Shown: piece by piece, positions 7,990 to 15,761 of the stretch
How positions within the stretch are numbered: the first letter of the stretch is position 1
Layout of the letters: every line of letters starts with the position of its first letter
Assembly: GCA_023393265.1 (NCBI GenBank)
Contig: JAEWME010000393.1
Span: forward strand, 1 to 20,628
DNA length: 20,628 nt
DNA from: Bacteroidota bacterium
GTDB taxonomy: Bacteria > Bacteroidota > Bacteroidia > Bacteroidales > Prolixibacteraceae
Direction of reading: 5' to 3'
Notes under the pieces: generated by a model
Databases searched by the model: none
Told to the model about the DNA's origin: nothing
The model's input: only the letters and a program-made list of their open reading frames with translations
Program-made: the position numbers and the translations under genes

Positions 7990-8738
7990 GAAAGTACGAT
8001 CATCTATTTTTTGATCTTGATGATACCCTTTGGGATTTCCAGACAAATTCGCGGCAGGCGATGAAAGAGACGCTTGCAGACCTTAATATTATCACCGACA
8101 ATTTTTCGTTCAACCAGTTTTTCGAATACTACGAAGAAATCAACAAAGGACTTTGGAGTTTATACCATCAGAAAAAAATATCAAAAGAGAACCTTATTCG
8201 CGAACGGTTTACCCGGTCGATGGCCGCATTTAATATCACCGGATGGTTGCCGGAAGCTGTCAATAAGGTATATCTCGAAAATATGGGCAGACAAACCAAC
8301 CTTTTTCCGGGTACGATTGATACGCTGACAGCACTTCAGAATAAAGGATATGTGATGCACATCATCACAAATGGATTCAAAGAAGTTCAATACGAAAAAC
8401 TCAGAAACTGTCAAATCGATCAATTCTTTGATAAAGTCTTTATTTCAGAAGAAATACAATCAGCCAAGCCTCATCGTGAGATCTTTGAATACGCTATCAA
8501 ATCAGCCAACGCTAAAAAATCGAAAAGCATTATGATCGGCGATTCATGGGAAACAGATATGATTGGAGTCCAACGTTTCGGAATCGACGGAATATGGGTT
8601 TCCAATAACAAACCATTTGATCATTTTGAAATGATAAAAATGAAAAAAAATGAGCAAAAAGGTTTCTTTTTAATACAAAGCGGAAAAACAACTACTTATT
8701 TTATTCCGAAAGTTCAACAATTGTTATCAATCCTTTAA
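7986..8738 (+). CDS. yjjG: HAD-superfamily hydrolase, YjjG-like pyrimidine nucleotidase
   Basis: A 250-residue cytoplasmic HAD phosphatase. Motif I is FFDLDDTLWDF with the nucleophile Asp10 and acid/base Asp12. Motif II is IITNG with Thr128. Motif III is Lys161 (SAKPHREIFEYA). Motif IV is MIGDSWETDM with Asp186 and Asp191. The helical cap between residues about 18 and 100 marks subfamily I. The sequence as a whole resembles the YjjG family, whose E. coli member dephosphorylates pyrimidine nucleoside monophosphates, including non-canonical ones, and so cleans the nucleotide pool. The exact substrate here cannot be read from sequence. The ATG at 7986 overlaps the rsmI stop by four bases (ATGA), so translation is probably coupled. 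The last 35 residues (after about 215) are Lys-rich and more variable than the core. Confidence 0.88.
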   Translation: MRKYDHLFFDLDDTLWDFQTNSRQAMKETLADLNIITDNFSFNQFFEYYEEINKGLWSLYHQKKISKENLIRERFTRSMAAFNITGWLPEAVNKVYLENMGRQTNLFPGTIDTLTALQNKGYVMHIITNGFKEVQYEKLRNCQIDQFFDKVFISEEIQSAKPHREIFEYAIKSANAKKSKSIMIGDSWETDMIGVQRFGIDGIWVSNNKPFDHFEMIKMKKNEQKGFFLIQSGKTTTYFIPKVQQLLSIL

Positions 8739-8859
8739 TTTATACAAAATCTTAACATACCGTTTGCTTTAAAATTGTTAATAGATGCAATATGCTGGTA
8801 ATGTGGTTGTTGATTCGATGTGGATTGTACTTTGGAACTCTTGTATGGTTTAATATTTA

Positions 8860-8872
8860 TTAACAGTGTTAA
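8860..8872. promoter_or_regulatory. candidate operator: palindrome TTAACA-G-TGTTAA
   Basis: The 13 bases TTAACAGTGTTAA form a perfect inverted repeat of two six-base half-sites around a central G. It lies about 52 bases upstream of the TAAATTTG element, a position suited to an activator. The same half-sites occur 108 and 84 bases before it (8752-8757, 8776-8781) in facing orientation, and once more at 9114-9119. The DNA is AT-rich, so chance copies are possible; binding protein unknown. Confidence 0.3.
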
Positions 8873-8923
8873 AATATGTTATCATTTTTATTAATGAAAA
8901 ATATCAACTTATCGACATTTTTT

Positions 8924-8931
8924 TAAATTTG
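8924..8931 (+). promoter_or_regulatory. candidate Bacteroidota -7 element (TAAATTTG) for the SusC operon
   Basis: TAAATTTG fits the TAnnTTTG consensus. No clear TTTG -33 element lies at the expected distance. Start of transcription would be near 8936-8943, giving a leader of about 200 bases before the SusC ATG at 9138. Confidence 0.3.
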
Positions 8932-8956
8932 TCTTCGAATAGAAAAATATCCGGTT

Positions 8957-8977
8957 AAAAGCCGGATGTTGGCTTTT
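8957..8977 (+). promoter_or_regulatory. leader RNA hairpin 1 upstream of SusC
   Basis: AAAAGCC (8957-8963) pairs with GGCTTTT (8971-8977) around a seven-base loop GGATGTT. All seven pairs are Watson-Crick. It is not followed by a U-run but by GAAAAGGGGGG, so it does not look like a terminator. Confidence 0.45.
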
Positions 8978-9018
8978 GAAAAGGGGGGTATTTAAAAAAA
9001 CACATAGATTTCCGGTAA

Positions 9019-9040
9019 AATTGATTTTGGGGAATCAATT
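9019..9040 (+). promoter_or_regulatory. leader RNA hairpin 2 upstream of SusC
   Basis: AATTGATT (9019-9026) pairs perfectly with AATCAATT (9033-9040) around the loop TTGGGG. The stem is eight base pairs. It lies 97 bases before the SusC ATG and has no U-tract after it, so it is not an intrinsic terminator. The upstream run of six G and this loop's four G could each pair with pyrimidine-rich RNA, which is speculative. Confidence 0.45.
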
Positions 9041-9137
9041 CTATGCAGTTTTAAACAAATGGCAGGTTTTTCTATTGTTTTTTTAATTTCCTGGACTTTT
9101 ACAGAATTGATGCTGTTAAATTTAAATTTTTATTTAC

Positions 9138-12100
9138 ATGAAAAAAATCGCGTTATTGCTTGCATTTTTTGCAATTGGTTTGCAGGTCCTAATGGCCCAA
9201 ACCAAGGAAATCACGGGGAAAGTCACTTCCGCGGATGATGGAGGATCAATTCCGGGGGTTTCTGTTTCAGTGAAAGGAACTACTTTAGGATCGATCACCG
9301 ACATGGACGGAAAGTACAGACTAAAAGTTCCTCAAGATGCTAAAACTCTTGTGTTCAGCTTTGTGGGTATGAAAACCCAGGAAGTTGACATTGCCGGACA
9401 AACCAACATTAATGTAAAATTGAAGTCAGATGCTATCGCCGTTGATGAAGTAGTAGTTACTGCAATGGGTATCTCCCGCCAGGAAAAAACGTTGGGTTAT
9501 TCGGCTACTTCCGTAAAAGGTGAAGATATTGTCAATGCACGAAACACTAATCCGATTGCTTCTCTTTCTGGCAAGGTGGCTGGTGTGAGCATTTCTACTC
9601 CTTCTTCCGATCCCGGTTCTGCAAGTAGTGTAGTTATCCGTGGCTTCGGTTCTATTAACGGGAGTAACCAGCCACTTTATGTGGTAGATGGTGTGCCGTT
9701 GCAAAACGTCAGCCTGGATACTCAGGGACATTCCATCTCCCTTACCGGTATTGGGAATATCTCTTCCAATGATATTGAATCTATGACCGTTTTGAAGGGT
9801 GCTGCTGCATCTGCTTTATATGGTAGCCGTGCTTCCGGCGGTGTTATTTTGATTACCACAAAATCAGGTTCTGCCGGTACAAAGCGTAATTTCACGCTGG
9901 AATATAACGGCGGAATACAAGCGAACCAGATTTCTTACTTACCCGAAATGCAAAATTCATTTGGTCAGGGATGGGATGGTAACCAGACTTATATCGAGAA
10001 CGGCTCCTGGGGACCGCGCTTGGATGGCTCTAATCAGATCTATGGCCCCATTTGGAACCACCAGCAACTTATTCACGAATACAGCGCACGCAAAAATAAT
10101 GTTTTGGATTTTTTTGATATAGGTTTGTCTTACAACAACAGCATTGCACTGAGCGGTGTTTCTGAAGATAAACATTCTACTTATTATGTGTCTTTCTCCA
10201 ATGATAAGAATAATGGATATATGCCTTCCGATGCCGACCTTTATAAAAGGACTACATTGGCTTTCCGTGGGAGTTTTGATGTAACCAACTGGTTGAAAAT
10301 AACCCCGGCTATTAATCTGTCTACTTCGTCAACCGATGTAGCAGGTTCTTTCCAGGGTACTTCTATTATCGATGGCTTGTATGAACTGCCACGCGATGTA
10401 TCCCTCGTGGATAAAAAAGATTTGTCTTCGGCTTTCCATACTCCCGAAGCTTATTTTACACCTTATGGTATTACCAACCCATACTGGGCACTGGCAAACA
10501 ATTATAACCATACGGATGCAAAGAAAGTTTATGGTAAATTCCAGGTGGACATAAAACCTATTGAGGACTTAACCGTTACTTACCGTTACGGGTTCGATTA
10601 TTATGATTACGACAACAAAATTGGAGCACCAGAGATTGCTTTGGACGACGCGTTGATTAATGAAGATTATGGTTATGCACCGTCATCGCTGAACGCTGCA
10701 GGTTCTGTATTTACGCGCTATTCTCGCAGCTATGAAACCAATCAGGATGTATTGGCTAATTATTCAAAAAATTTCTCAAAATTTGCATTGAATGGTTTCG
10801 TAGGTTTAAATGTGAATGAAAGATATTCGACCGGGATGGATGGCGAAGCTGACGGACTGGCTGTTTACACTGGATTTTGGGATTTAAGCAATGGCTCTTC
10901 ATGGGTAACTTTGACTGAAACCCAGACAAAACGCCGTATGATTGGCTTATTTGGAGACGTGACCCTCGGATGGGATGACCAGATTTATTTGGGCCTGACT
11001 GCCCGCAACGACTGGTCTTCGACCCTGCCGGTTGGAAACAACAGTTATTTTTACCCAGGTTCTACATTGAGCTGGATTTTCACCAAACTTATTCCTGACA
11101 ATCGGGTGCTTTCGTTCGGTAAACTCCGTTTGGCCTATGGTAAAGTTGGCCGCGATGCTTCGCCTTATCGTACCAGTGTACGTTTTGCACAGGCTGCCGC
11201 TGACGGATACTATGGTTTAGGCATTGCCCAATTCCCTATGCACGGAGCTAACTCGTTTATTGCGTCAACAACAGCAGGCAGCAATACACTGAGCCCTGAA
11301 ATGACAACGGAAAAAGAAATTGGTGTCAACCTGCAATTTTTAAGCGGACGACTGGGCCTTGATGCCGGATTTTACGACAGATCAACGGACAAACAGATTT
11401 TTACATTGCCTGTCGACCCTTCAACAGGTTATACCAACCTTGTAACAAATTTCGGTGAAGTAAGCAATAAGGGTATTGAACTTCTATTGAATACAACTCC
11501 TGTAAAAACAAGTAAATTCCGCTGGGATTTGGATATCAACTTTGCAACAAATAAAAACAAAGTTGTCTCGATGCCTGCAAGTGTAGAAGGCGGCAAAGTA
11601 GTTATTAATCGCTATTCAGCCGGAAATGATGCTGTTTATATGTATGCCGAACAAGGCAAGCCTATGGGCGAGTATTATACCTACTTAACCACGCATGTAG
11701 AAGACAAAAACAGTCCGGATTACGGAAAAGTAATTGTCGGCTCAGATGGTCAGCCTGTTGTATCGTCAGAATTAGTAGACACAGGAAAGAATATGAACAA
11801 CAAATGGACCGGTGGTGTAACCACTTCATTCTCGGCCCACGGGTTCACCCTAAGCGCTTCTTTAGACATTCGTGCAGGTGGTTATATGTTCTCGCGTACT
11901 AAAAACCTGATGATGTTTACCGGTAATGGAGTGGCCACTACTTATAACGACCGTAATCCTTTTGTAATTCCTAATTCGGTAACAGATAACGGCGACGGCA
12001 CATACAGCGAAAATACAACACCTATTTATGTGAGCGATGACTCGTACCAGAAATATCTGGGTGGCACGAACAACAAGAGTGGCGACGGCGAAACCTATTA

Positions 12101-12356
12101 TTTAATAGACCGTTCCTACACCAAGTTGCGTAATATTTCGCTTACCTGGACCATGCCTAAAAAATGGATAGGACCTTTTTCGGGGATAAACGTTTCAGCT
12201 TTTGTAAACAACGTGTTTGTTTGGACTGCTTCCGATAACCGTTATGTTGATCCCGAATTATCAACATCAGGTACAGACTTAGGCGGTACTTTTGGAGAAT
12301 CTTATGCTAATCCTGCAAGCCGTATATTTGGTTGCAATCTTAAAGTTACATTCTAA
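9138..12356 (+). CDS. SusC/RagA-family TonB-linked outer-membrane transporter
   Basis: A 1072-residue TonB-dependent importer that forms the outer-membrane channel of a nutrient uptake complex with the SusD-like lipoprotein encoded next. Residues 1-20 are a signal peptide with cleavage expected at LMA|Q. Residues about 24-98 are a carboxypeptidase-regulatory-like beta domain (ITGKVTSADDGGSIPGVSV, then GKYRLKVP), typical of SusC and absent from classical TonB receptors. A TonB-box-like DEVVVTAMG is at 103-111. The plug domain runs from about 115 to 245, including the TonB-plug signature ALYGSRASGGVILITTKSG. The rest is the 22-strand barrel, ending in NLKVTF with the usual terminal Phe. No STN domain is present, so signalling through an anti-sigma factor is unlikely. 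It heads a four-gene operon; the SusD ATG is 18 bases after its stop. The transported substrate is unknown. Confidence 0.96.
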   Translation: MKKIALLLAFFAIGLQVLMAQTKEITGKVTSADDGGSIPGVSVSVKGTTLGSITDMDGKYRLKVPQDAKTLVFSFVGMKTQEVDIAGQTNINVKLKSDAIAVDEVVVTAMGISRQEKTLGYSATSVKGEDIVNARNTNPIASLSGKVAGVSISTPSSDPGSASSVVIRGFGSINGSNQPLYVVDGVPLQNVSLDTQGHSISLTGIGNISSNDIESMTVLKGAAASALYGSRASGGVILITTKSGSAGTKRNFTLEYNGGIQANQISYLPEMQNSFGQGWDGNQTYIENGSWGPRLDGSNQIYGPIWNHQQLIHEYSARKNNVLDFFDIGLSYNNSIALSGVSEDKHSTYYVSFSNDKNNGYMPSDADLYKRTTLAFRGSFDVTNWLKITPAINLSTSSTDVAGSFQGTSIIDGLYELPRDVSLVDKKDLSSAFHTPEAYFTPYGITNPYWALANNYNHTDAKKVYGKFQVDIKPIEDLTVTYRYGFDYYDYDNKIGAPEIALDDALINEDYGYAPSSLNAAGSVFTRYSRSYETNQDVLANYSKNFSKFALNGFVGLNVNERYSTGMDGEADGLAVYTGFWDLSNGSSWVTLTETQTKRRMIGLFGDVTLGWDDQIYLGLTARNDWSSTLPVGNNSYFYPGSTLSWIFTKLIPDNRVLSFGKLRLAYGKVGRDASPYRTSVRFAQAAADGYYGLGIAQFPMHGANSFIASTTAGSNTLSPEMTTEKEIGVNLQFLSGRLGLDAGFYDRSTDKQIFTLPVDPSTGYTNLVTNFGEVSNKGIELLLNTTPVKTSKFRWDLDINFATNKNKVVSMPASVEGGKVVINRYSAGNDAVYMYAEQGKPMGEYYTYLTTHVEDKNSPDYGKVIVGSDGQPVVSSELVDTGKNMNNKWTGGVTTSFSAHGFTLSASLDIRAGGYMFSRTKNLMMFTGNGVATTYNDRNPFVIPNSVTDNGDGTYSENTTPIYVSDDSYQKYLGGTNNKSGDGETYYLIDRSYTKLRNISLTWTMPKKWIGPFSGINVSAFVNNVFVWTASDNRYVDPELSTSGTDLGGTFGESYANPASRIFGCNLKVTF

Positions 12357-12374
12357 ATCAGAAAATTGAAAAAT

Positions 12375-13871
12375 ATGAAAAAGATATTTTTATTATTAGG
12401 GGTTAGCGTTGCATTGGCTTTGACTTCCTGCAAAAGTTTCCTGGACATTAACCAGGACCCCAACTCACCATCGGAAGAAAATGTGAACGCTTCGTTGATA
12501 TTTCCCGGTGTGGAAATGAATTTGGCGGCAAGCTATGGCGATTACCTGCGCATCACCGGCGGATACTTGGCTCAACAATATGCACAGGATTTCGGAACAG
12601 GCAACTATACCGATTATTCACAGTTTTCAATATCAGCTGTGCGCTCAAGCGGAACTTACACACAGCTTACCGCACGTGTATTGCTTAACCTGGAAACTGT
12701 TCGTAAAGAAGCAACAGCCGAGGAAGCATGGGGAACCTACTTAGCAGCAACCACTTTACGCGCTTTTACTTACCAAACGATGGTGGATGCCTACGGTGAA
12801 ATTCCTTATACCGAAGCATTGGATATAAGTAACCTCAGCCCGAAATTCGATGAAGGACAAACCATTTACGATGGGATATTGGCCGAATTGGACGATGCGC
12901 TGTCAAAAGCAACGCCATCAAACACGGTTTGCACCAATTTCCTTTTTGGAACTTCTACTGCTGAAGAATGGATTAAGTTTGCTAATGCGCTTAAACTCAG
13001 AATACTTATGCGCGAAAGCAATGTGAAAAACGTACAGGCAGAATTGACAGCTTTGATAGCTGAAAATAATTTCCCTACAGAAGATGTGTCATATGACGAC
13101 TGCTGGGCTGACGAACCAGGCAAGGCAAGTCCTTTCTATCAGGAAGAATATGCTTCGTACTTCGGATCTACACAGATAAATGTGATTGCGAATATTGCTT
13201 ATATGCAAACCTTGCTCGCCAGTAACGACGCGCGCTTAACCTACGCTTTTGCAAAAAGCGATAAGGGTGATTATCAAGGGGGAGTCTCGGGCACAAATAT
13301 GAACTCGAATACCCCATACAAAGCCGATTATTGGAGCCGTCCGGTGTTTACTTACAATATGCCGGTATTTATGATTACCGTATCTGAAATTGAATTTTTC
13401 AAAGCTGAATATTATGCCCGCTACGGTAGCCCTGCTGATGCTGAAACGCATTATAATGCCGCTATTGACGCATCGTTTGCCACAGCAGGTGTAACTGGTG
13501 CAGACGCTATTTACACTACTTATTATCCGTATGACCAGGCCAATTACAAGAAAGTGATAGGCATCCAAAAATGGATAGCTTTGGGAATGACCAATAACTT
13601 TGAAGCCTGGTGTGAACTGCGCCGCTTGGGTTATCCGGCTTTCGGAACAGCTAAGGGTAGCGACATTACTGACAAGGTAAATTGGCTGGGTTCATATCCA
13701 ATGGGGTATGAGGCAGGTACTTTATATGAACCGATAGATGTTAATACTGATCTAAAAGGCAAAAGCATAGTGTTGCAACGCTTTATGTATCCCGAATCTT
13801 CCACCGCCCGCAACGGTAATGCACCTGACAACAAGTTAGGCAGCGTGGCCGTATTTTGGGCTGTGAAATAA
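12375..13871 (+). CDS. SusD-family substrate-binding lipoprotein (SusD-like_2 type)
   Basis: A 498-residue surface lipoprotein that caps the SusC barrel and captures substrate. The signal peptide ends in the lipobox LTSC with lipidated Cys19, followed by KSFLDINQDPNSPSEEN, the usual SusD-like_2 opening. It has the TPR-type helices of the family, for example TYLAATTLRAFTYQTMVDAYGEIPYTEAL and EWIKFANALKLRILMRESN, and the conserved late segment QKWIALGMTNNFEAWCELRRLGYPAF. Members of this subgroup differ from the RagB-type SusD that occurs at the right end of this window. The frame is open to a TTG at 12366, but ATG 12375 gives a normal signal peptide and is chosen. It lies 18 bases after SusC and 25 bases before the next lipoprotein gene. 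Ligand unknown. Confidence 0.93.
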   Translation: MKKIFLLLGVSVALALTSCKSFLDINQDPNSPSEENVNASLIFPGVEMNLAASYGDYLRITGGYLAQQYAQDFGTGNYTDYSQFSISAVRSSGTYTQLTARVLLNLETVRKEATAEEAWGTYLAATTLRAFTYQTMVDAYGEIPYTEALDISNLSPKFDEGQTIYDGILAELDDALSKATPSNTVCTNFLFGTSTAEEWIKFANALKLRILMRESNVKNVQAELTALIAENNFPTEDVSYDDCWADEPGKASPFYQEEYASYFGSTQINVIANIAYMQTLLASNDARLTYAFAKSDKGDYQGGVSGTNMNSNTPYKADYWSRPVFTYNMPVFMITVSEIEFFKAEYYARYGSPADAETHYNAAIDASFATAGVTGADAIYTTYYPYDQANYKKVIGIQKWIALGMTNNFEAWCELRRLGYPAFGTAKGSDITDKVNWLGSYPMGYEAGTLYEPIDVNTDLKGKSIVLQRFMYPESSTARNGNAPDNKLGSVAVFWAVK

Positions 13872-13896
13872 TTTTAAATTACAAAATTAAAGAATT

Positions 13897-14628
13897 ATGA
13901 AAAGTAAGATATTAAAAACAATTTTGGGGTTATTTGTTGCTATTGCCTTTACGAGTTGCAAGGACATAACCACAGAGGGCTTTGACCGGATAACTTATTA
14001 TCCTATATTAACCATGTTGGGCGATGAAACTGTATATGTACCATTGAACAGTACATATACAGACGCAGGATACACAGCAGAAATGAATGGGGAAGATGTT
14101 ACATCGCAAGTAGAAGTAAAATCGACAGTAAAAACATCTGCCGTTGGTCTGTACTCCATAACGTATTCAATTGCCAATAGCGATGGTATTAGTGCTTTTC
14201 AAACGCGCAGAGTATATGTATATGATGCTGTGGGAGTGAATACCGACGACCTTTCGGGCGATTATACATCCACCATTCTGCGAACTAGATTGTCAGACGG
14301 ATTAACTGGAAACAGAGGACCCTTCACGCTTACTTTAACCAAGGTTGCTCCCGGTCATTATTTCTGTTCTGATTTACTCGCTGGTTGGTACTGGATTGGC
14401 GGTGGAGCTACTTATGCCAGCTATCATTACGACGGCATTATCCGTGTTGCAGCTGATGGCACTGTTACATCAGATTGTATTGGTGATACACCATGGCATG
14501 GAAAGGTTAATTTCCTATCTGGCGCATCATATAATTTCGAAACTGGAGTTATGACCTTTGTTTCTACCGGTGATGCCAGCAATGGGTTGAATGCTTACAC
14601 ATGGGCATGTACATTAACTAAAAAGTAA
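13897..14628 (+). CDS. surface lipoprotein with Ig-like DUF5011 and DUF5012-type C-terminal domain
   Basis: A 243-residue lipoprotein. The signal peptide ends in the lipobox FTSC with Cys21 followed by KDITTEG. Residues about 30-110 form an Ig-like fold of the DUF5011 kind (ILTMLGDETVYVPLNSTYTD, then TSAVGLYSITYSIANSDG and RRVYVYDAVG); these repeats are common in surface-binding proteins. Residues about 118-243 form a beta-rich domain (YTSTILRTRL, GHYFCSDLLAGWYW, YHYDGIIRVAADGTVTSDCI) that resembles the DUF5012 domain of Bacteroides proteins found beside SusD-like_2 genes. It is the third gene of the operon and probably an accessory ligand-binding protein attached to the SusCD complex at the cell surface. 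Family names are from memory and moderately sure; no enzyme motif is visible. Confidence 0.8.
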   Translation: MKSKILKTILGLFVAIAFTSCKDITTEGFDRITYYPILTMLGDETVYVPLNSTYTDAGYTAEMNGEDVTSQVEVKSTVKTSAVGLYSITYSIANSDGISAFQTRRVYVYDAVGVNTDDLSGDYTSTILRTRLSDGLTGNRGPFTLTLTKVAPGHYFCSDLLAGWYWIGGGATYASYHYDGIIRVAADGTVTSDCIGDTPWHGKVNFLSGASYNFETGVMTFVSTGDASNGLNAYTWACTLTKK

Positions 14629-14639
14629 AAGTATAGAAT

Positions 14640-15149
14640 ATGAAAAAGATAATATATTTATTTATAATAGCGGCAGGCTTGTTGCTCGCTTCATGCGAAA
14701 AAGATGAAGTAGGTGGTACTGTTACCGAAAAAATGGCAGGTGATTGGTATGTTACTCTTGATGCTGTCGACGATAATTTCAATGTGATTCCCGGTGGTGA
14801 AAACTTAATGGGAGGCGCAGTGGAAATTCTCACCTATAGTACGGCTTCCAATACCGATTCGATTTGGATTGACGATATGGAAAACATTTGGCAATTTAAA
14901 GTAAGAACGAAAGTTGATGTTGCTAATTTAACATTTGATGCTCCGGACGTAGTTGCAAATTACTATTATGACAGCGACGGAGTAAAAATTAAAAATGGTA
15001 AAGTTCTTCATGGAGCGGCCCGTACGCCTAGCGGAATGCCTGCGGATAGTATCGTTTTCTATGTTGGATTTGGTGATGACAGTCCTGCTTTTTCAATGTA
15101 TAAAGTAGCAGGCTATCGCCGTACCGGTTTTACCGCCGACGAACCATAA
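14640..15149 (+). CDS. small lipoprotein, probable lipid-binding putative hydrolase family (PF12888-like)
   Basis: A 169-residue lipoprotein. The signal peptide ends in the lipobox LASC with Cys19, and EKDEVGG follows directly; acidic residues after the Cys are the Bacteroidota surface-export signal, so it is probably exposed outside. The mature part is a compact beta-rich domain starting KMAGDWYVTLDAVDDN, with SNTDSIWIDDMENIWQFKVR and DSIVFYVGFGDDSPAFSMYKVAGYRRTGF. The KMAGDWYV opening and the C-terminal VAGYRRTGF recall the family named lipid-binding putative hydrolase (PF12888), a calycin-like barrel reported next to SusD genes in Bacteroides. Actual lipid binding or hydrolysis is not established for it, and I see no clear catalytic triad. 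It is the last gene of the SusC operon, 11 bases after the preceding stop, and is followed by a terminator. Confidence 0.75.
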   Translation: MKKIIYLFIIAAGLLLASCEKDEVGGTVTEKMAGDWYVTLDAVDDNFNVIPGGENLMGGAVEILTYSTASNTDSIWIDDMENIWQFKVRTKVDVANLTFDAPDVVANYYYDSDGVKIKNGKVLHGAARTPSGMPADSIVFYVGFGDDSPAFSMYKVAGYRRTGFTADEP

Positions 15150-15174
15150 ACTGACAAATATTACAGTAAAATAG

Positions 15175-15212
15175 AAAAGTCGGTCGCACAAATTGCGATC
15201 GGCTTTTTCTTG
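15175..15212 (+). terminator. intrinsic terminator of the SusC operon
   Basis: AAAAGTCGGTCGC (15175-15187) pairs with GCGATCGGCTTTT (15195-15207) over 13 positions, two of them G-U, around the loop ACAAATT. A T-rich tract TTTTTCTTGTTTT follows the stem. It lies 26 bases after the last stop codon. Confidence 0.8.
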
Positions 15213-15761
15213 TTTTAGGGGAGCAGGTACATTAAAATGGAAAGTGAGATAAATGTATTGATAGATTACCTGAAATTTGAAAATAACGCTGCCTTGGATG
15301 GGTTAAAAGGATATCCGACTAATATCCGGTTATCAAAGTATGAGATCACTTTGGCTTTATGGTAAAATGAAAGGGCATTCCTTGTGTCAAAAAAATACCT
15401 TGAAATAAGACCCAAATACCACTGCATGTGCAACACCCATTGAAACTCACATCTGTTTTTATTTGTTGCTTACAAAGTTTTTAAAAAGCTGAAACGGCAA
15501 TTCAAAGCAATACAATTACCTTAAGTCCTAAGGAACTATCGAAATTGCCAAACAATCTACCAGGTAAAAGCTAATGTGCTACAAAATAGCTCGCATCATA
15601 TTAATTAACCTCTCTAATGACTTTGTTCTAGCTTTAAATTTCTTACTTAGAAATACGGTGTAAATATCATAAGGGTATTTGTTTAACGTTAGCAAAAAAG
15701 TACCACAGATGTAATTCAGTCAAACTTTCTATCTCACTAGCAATAGACTAATTTAGTATTT
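15213..15761. other. 549-base stretch without a convincing gene
   Basis: The DNA is AT-rich and lies between convergent units. The longest start-to-stop frame I see is 42 codons at 15237-15365 on + (begins MESEINVLIDYLKFENNAA); a second short open stretch at 15488-15574 on + reads protein-like (SNTITLSPKELSKLPNN) but lacks a start. Neither resembles a family I know. The minus strand has short open pieces broken by stops. An inverted repeat CCTTA-AGTCC-TAAGG lies at 15519-15533. No clear terminator for the downstream C69 gene was seen. It may be decayed mobile or gene remnant DNA. Confidence 0.5.

Larger units (their letters stand above)
8739..9137. other. 399-base AT-rich control region upstream of the SusC operon
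   Basis: No convincing gene lies here. The first half contains the hexamer TTAACA or its complement at 8752-8757, 8776-8781, 8860-8865 and 8867-8872; the last two form a perfect palindrome. A TAAATTTG promoter-like element is at 8924-8931. Two RNA hairpins, at 8957-8977 and 9019-9040, would fall in a leader of roughly 200 bases if transcription starts near 8940. A run of six G lies at 8983-8988. No intrinsic terminator for the upstream operon was found. Confidence 0.6.

Noticed and set aside
8785..8853. 22-codon frame in the SusC control region (MQYAGNVVVD...)
   Set aside because: Too short, no ribosome-binding context, and no similarity to a known leader peptide.
12366..12374. TTG start for the SusD-like_2 protein
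   Set aside because: The ATG nine bases later gives a standard lipoprotein signal peptide; no reason to prefer TTG.
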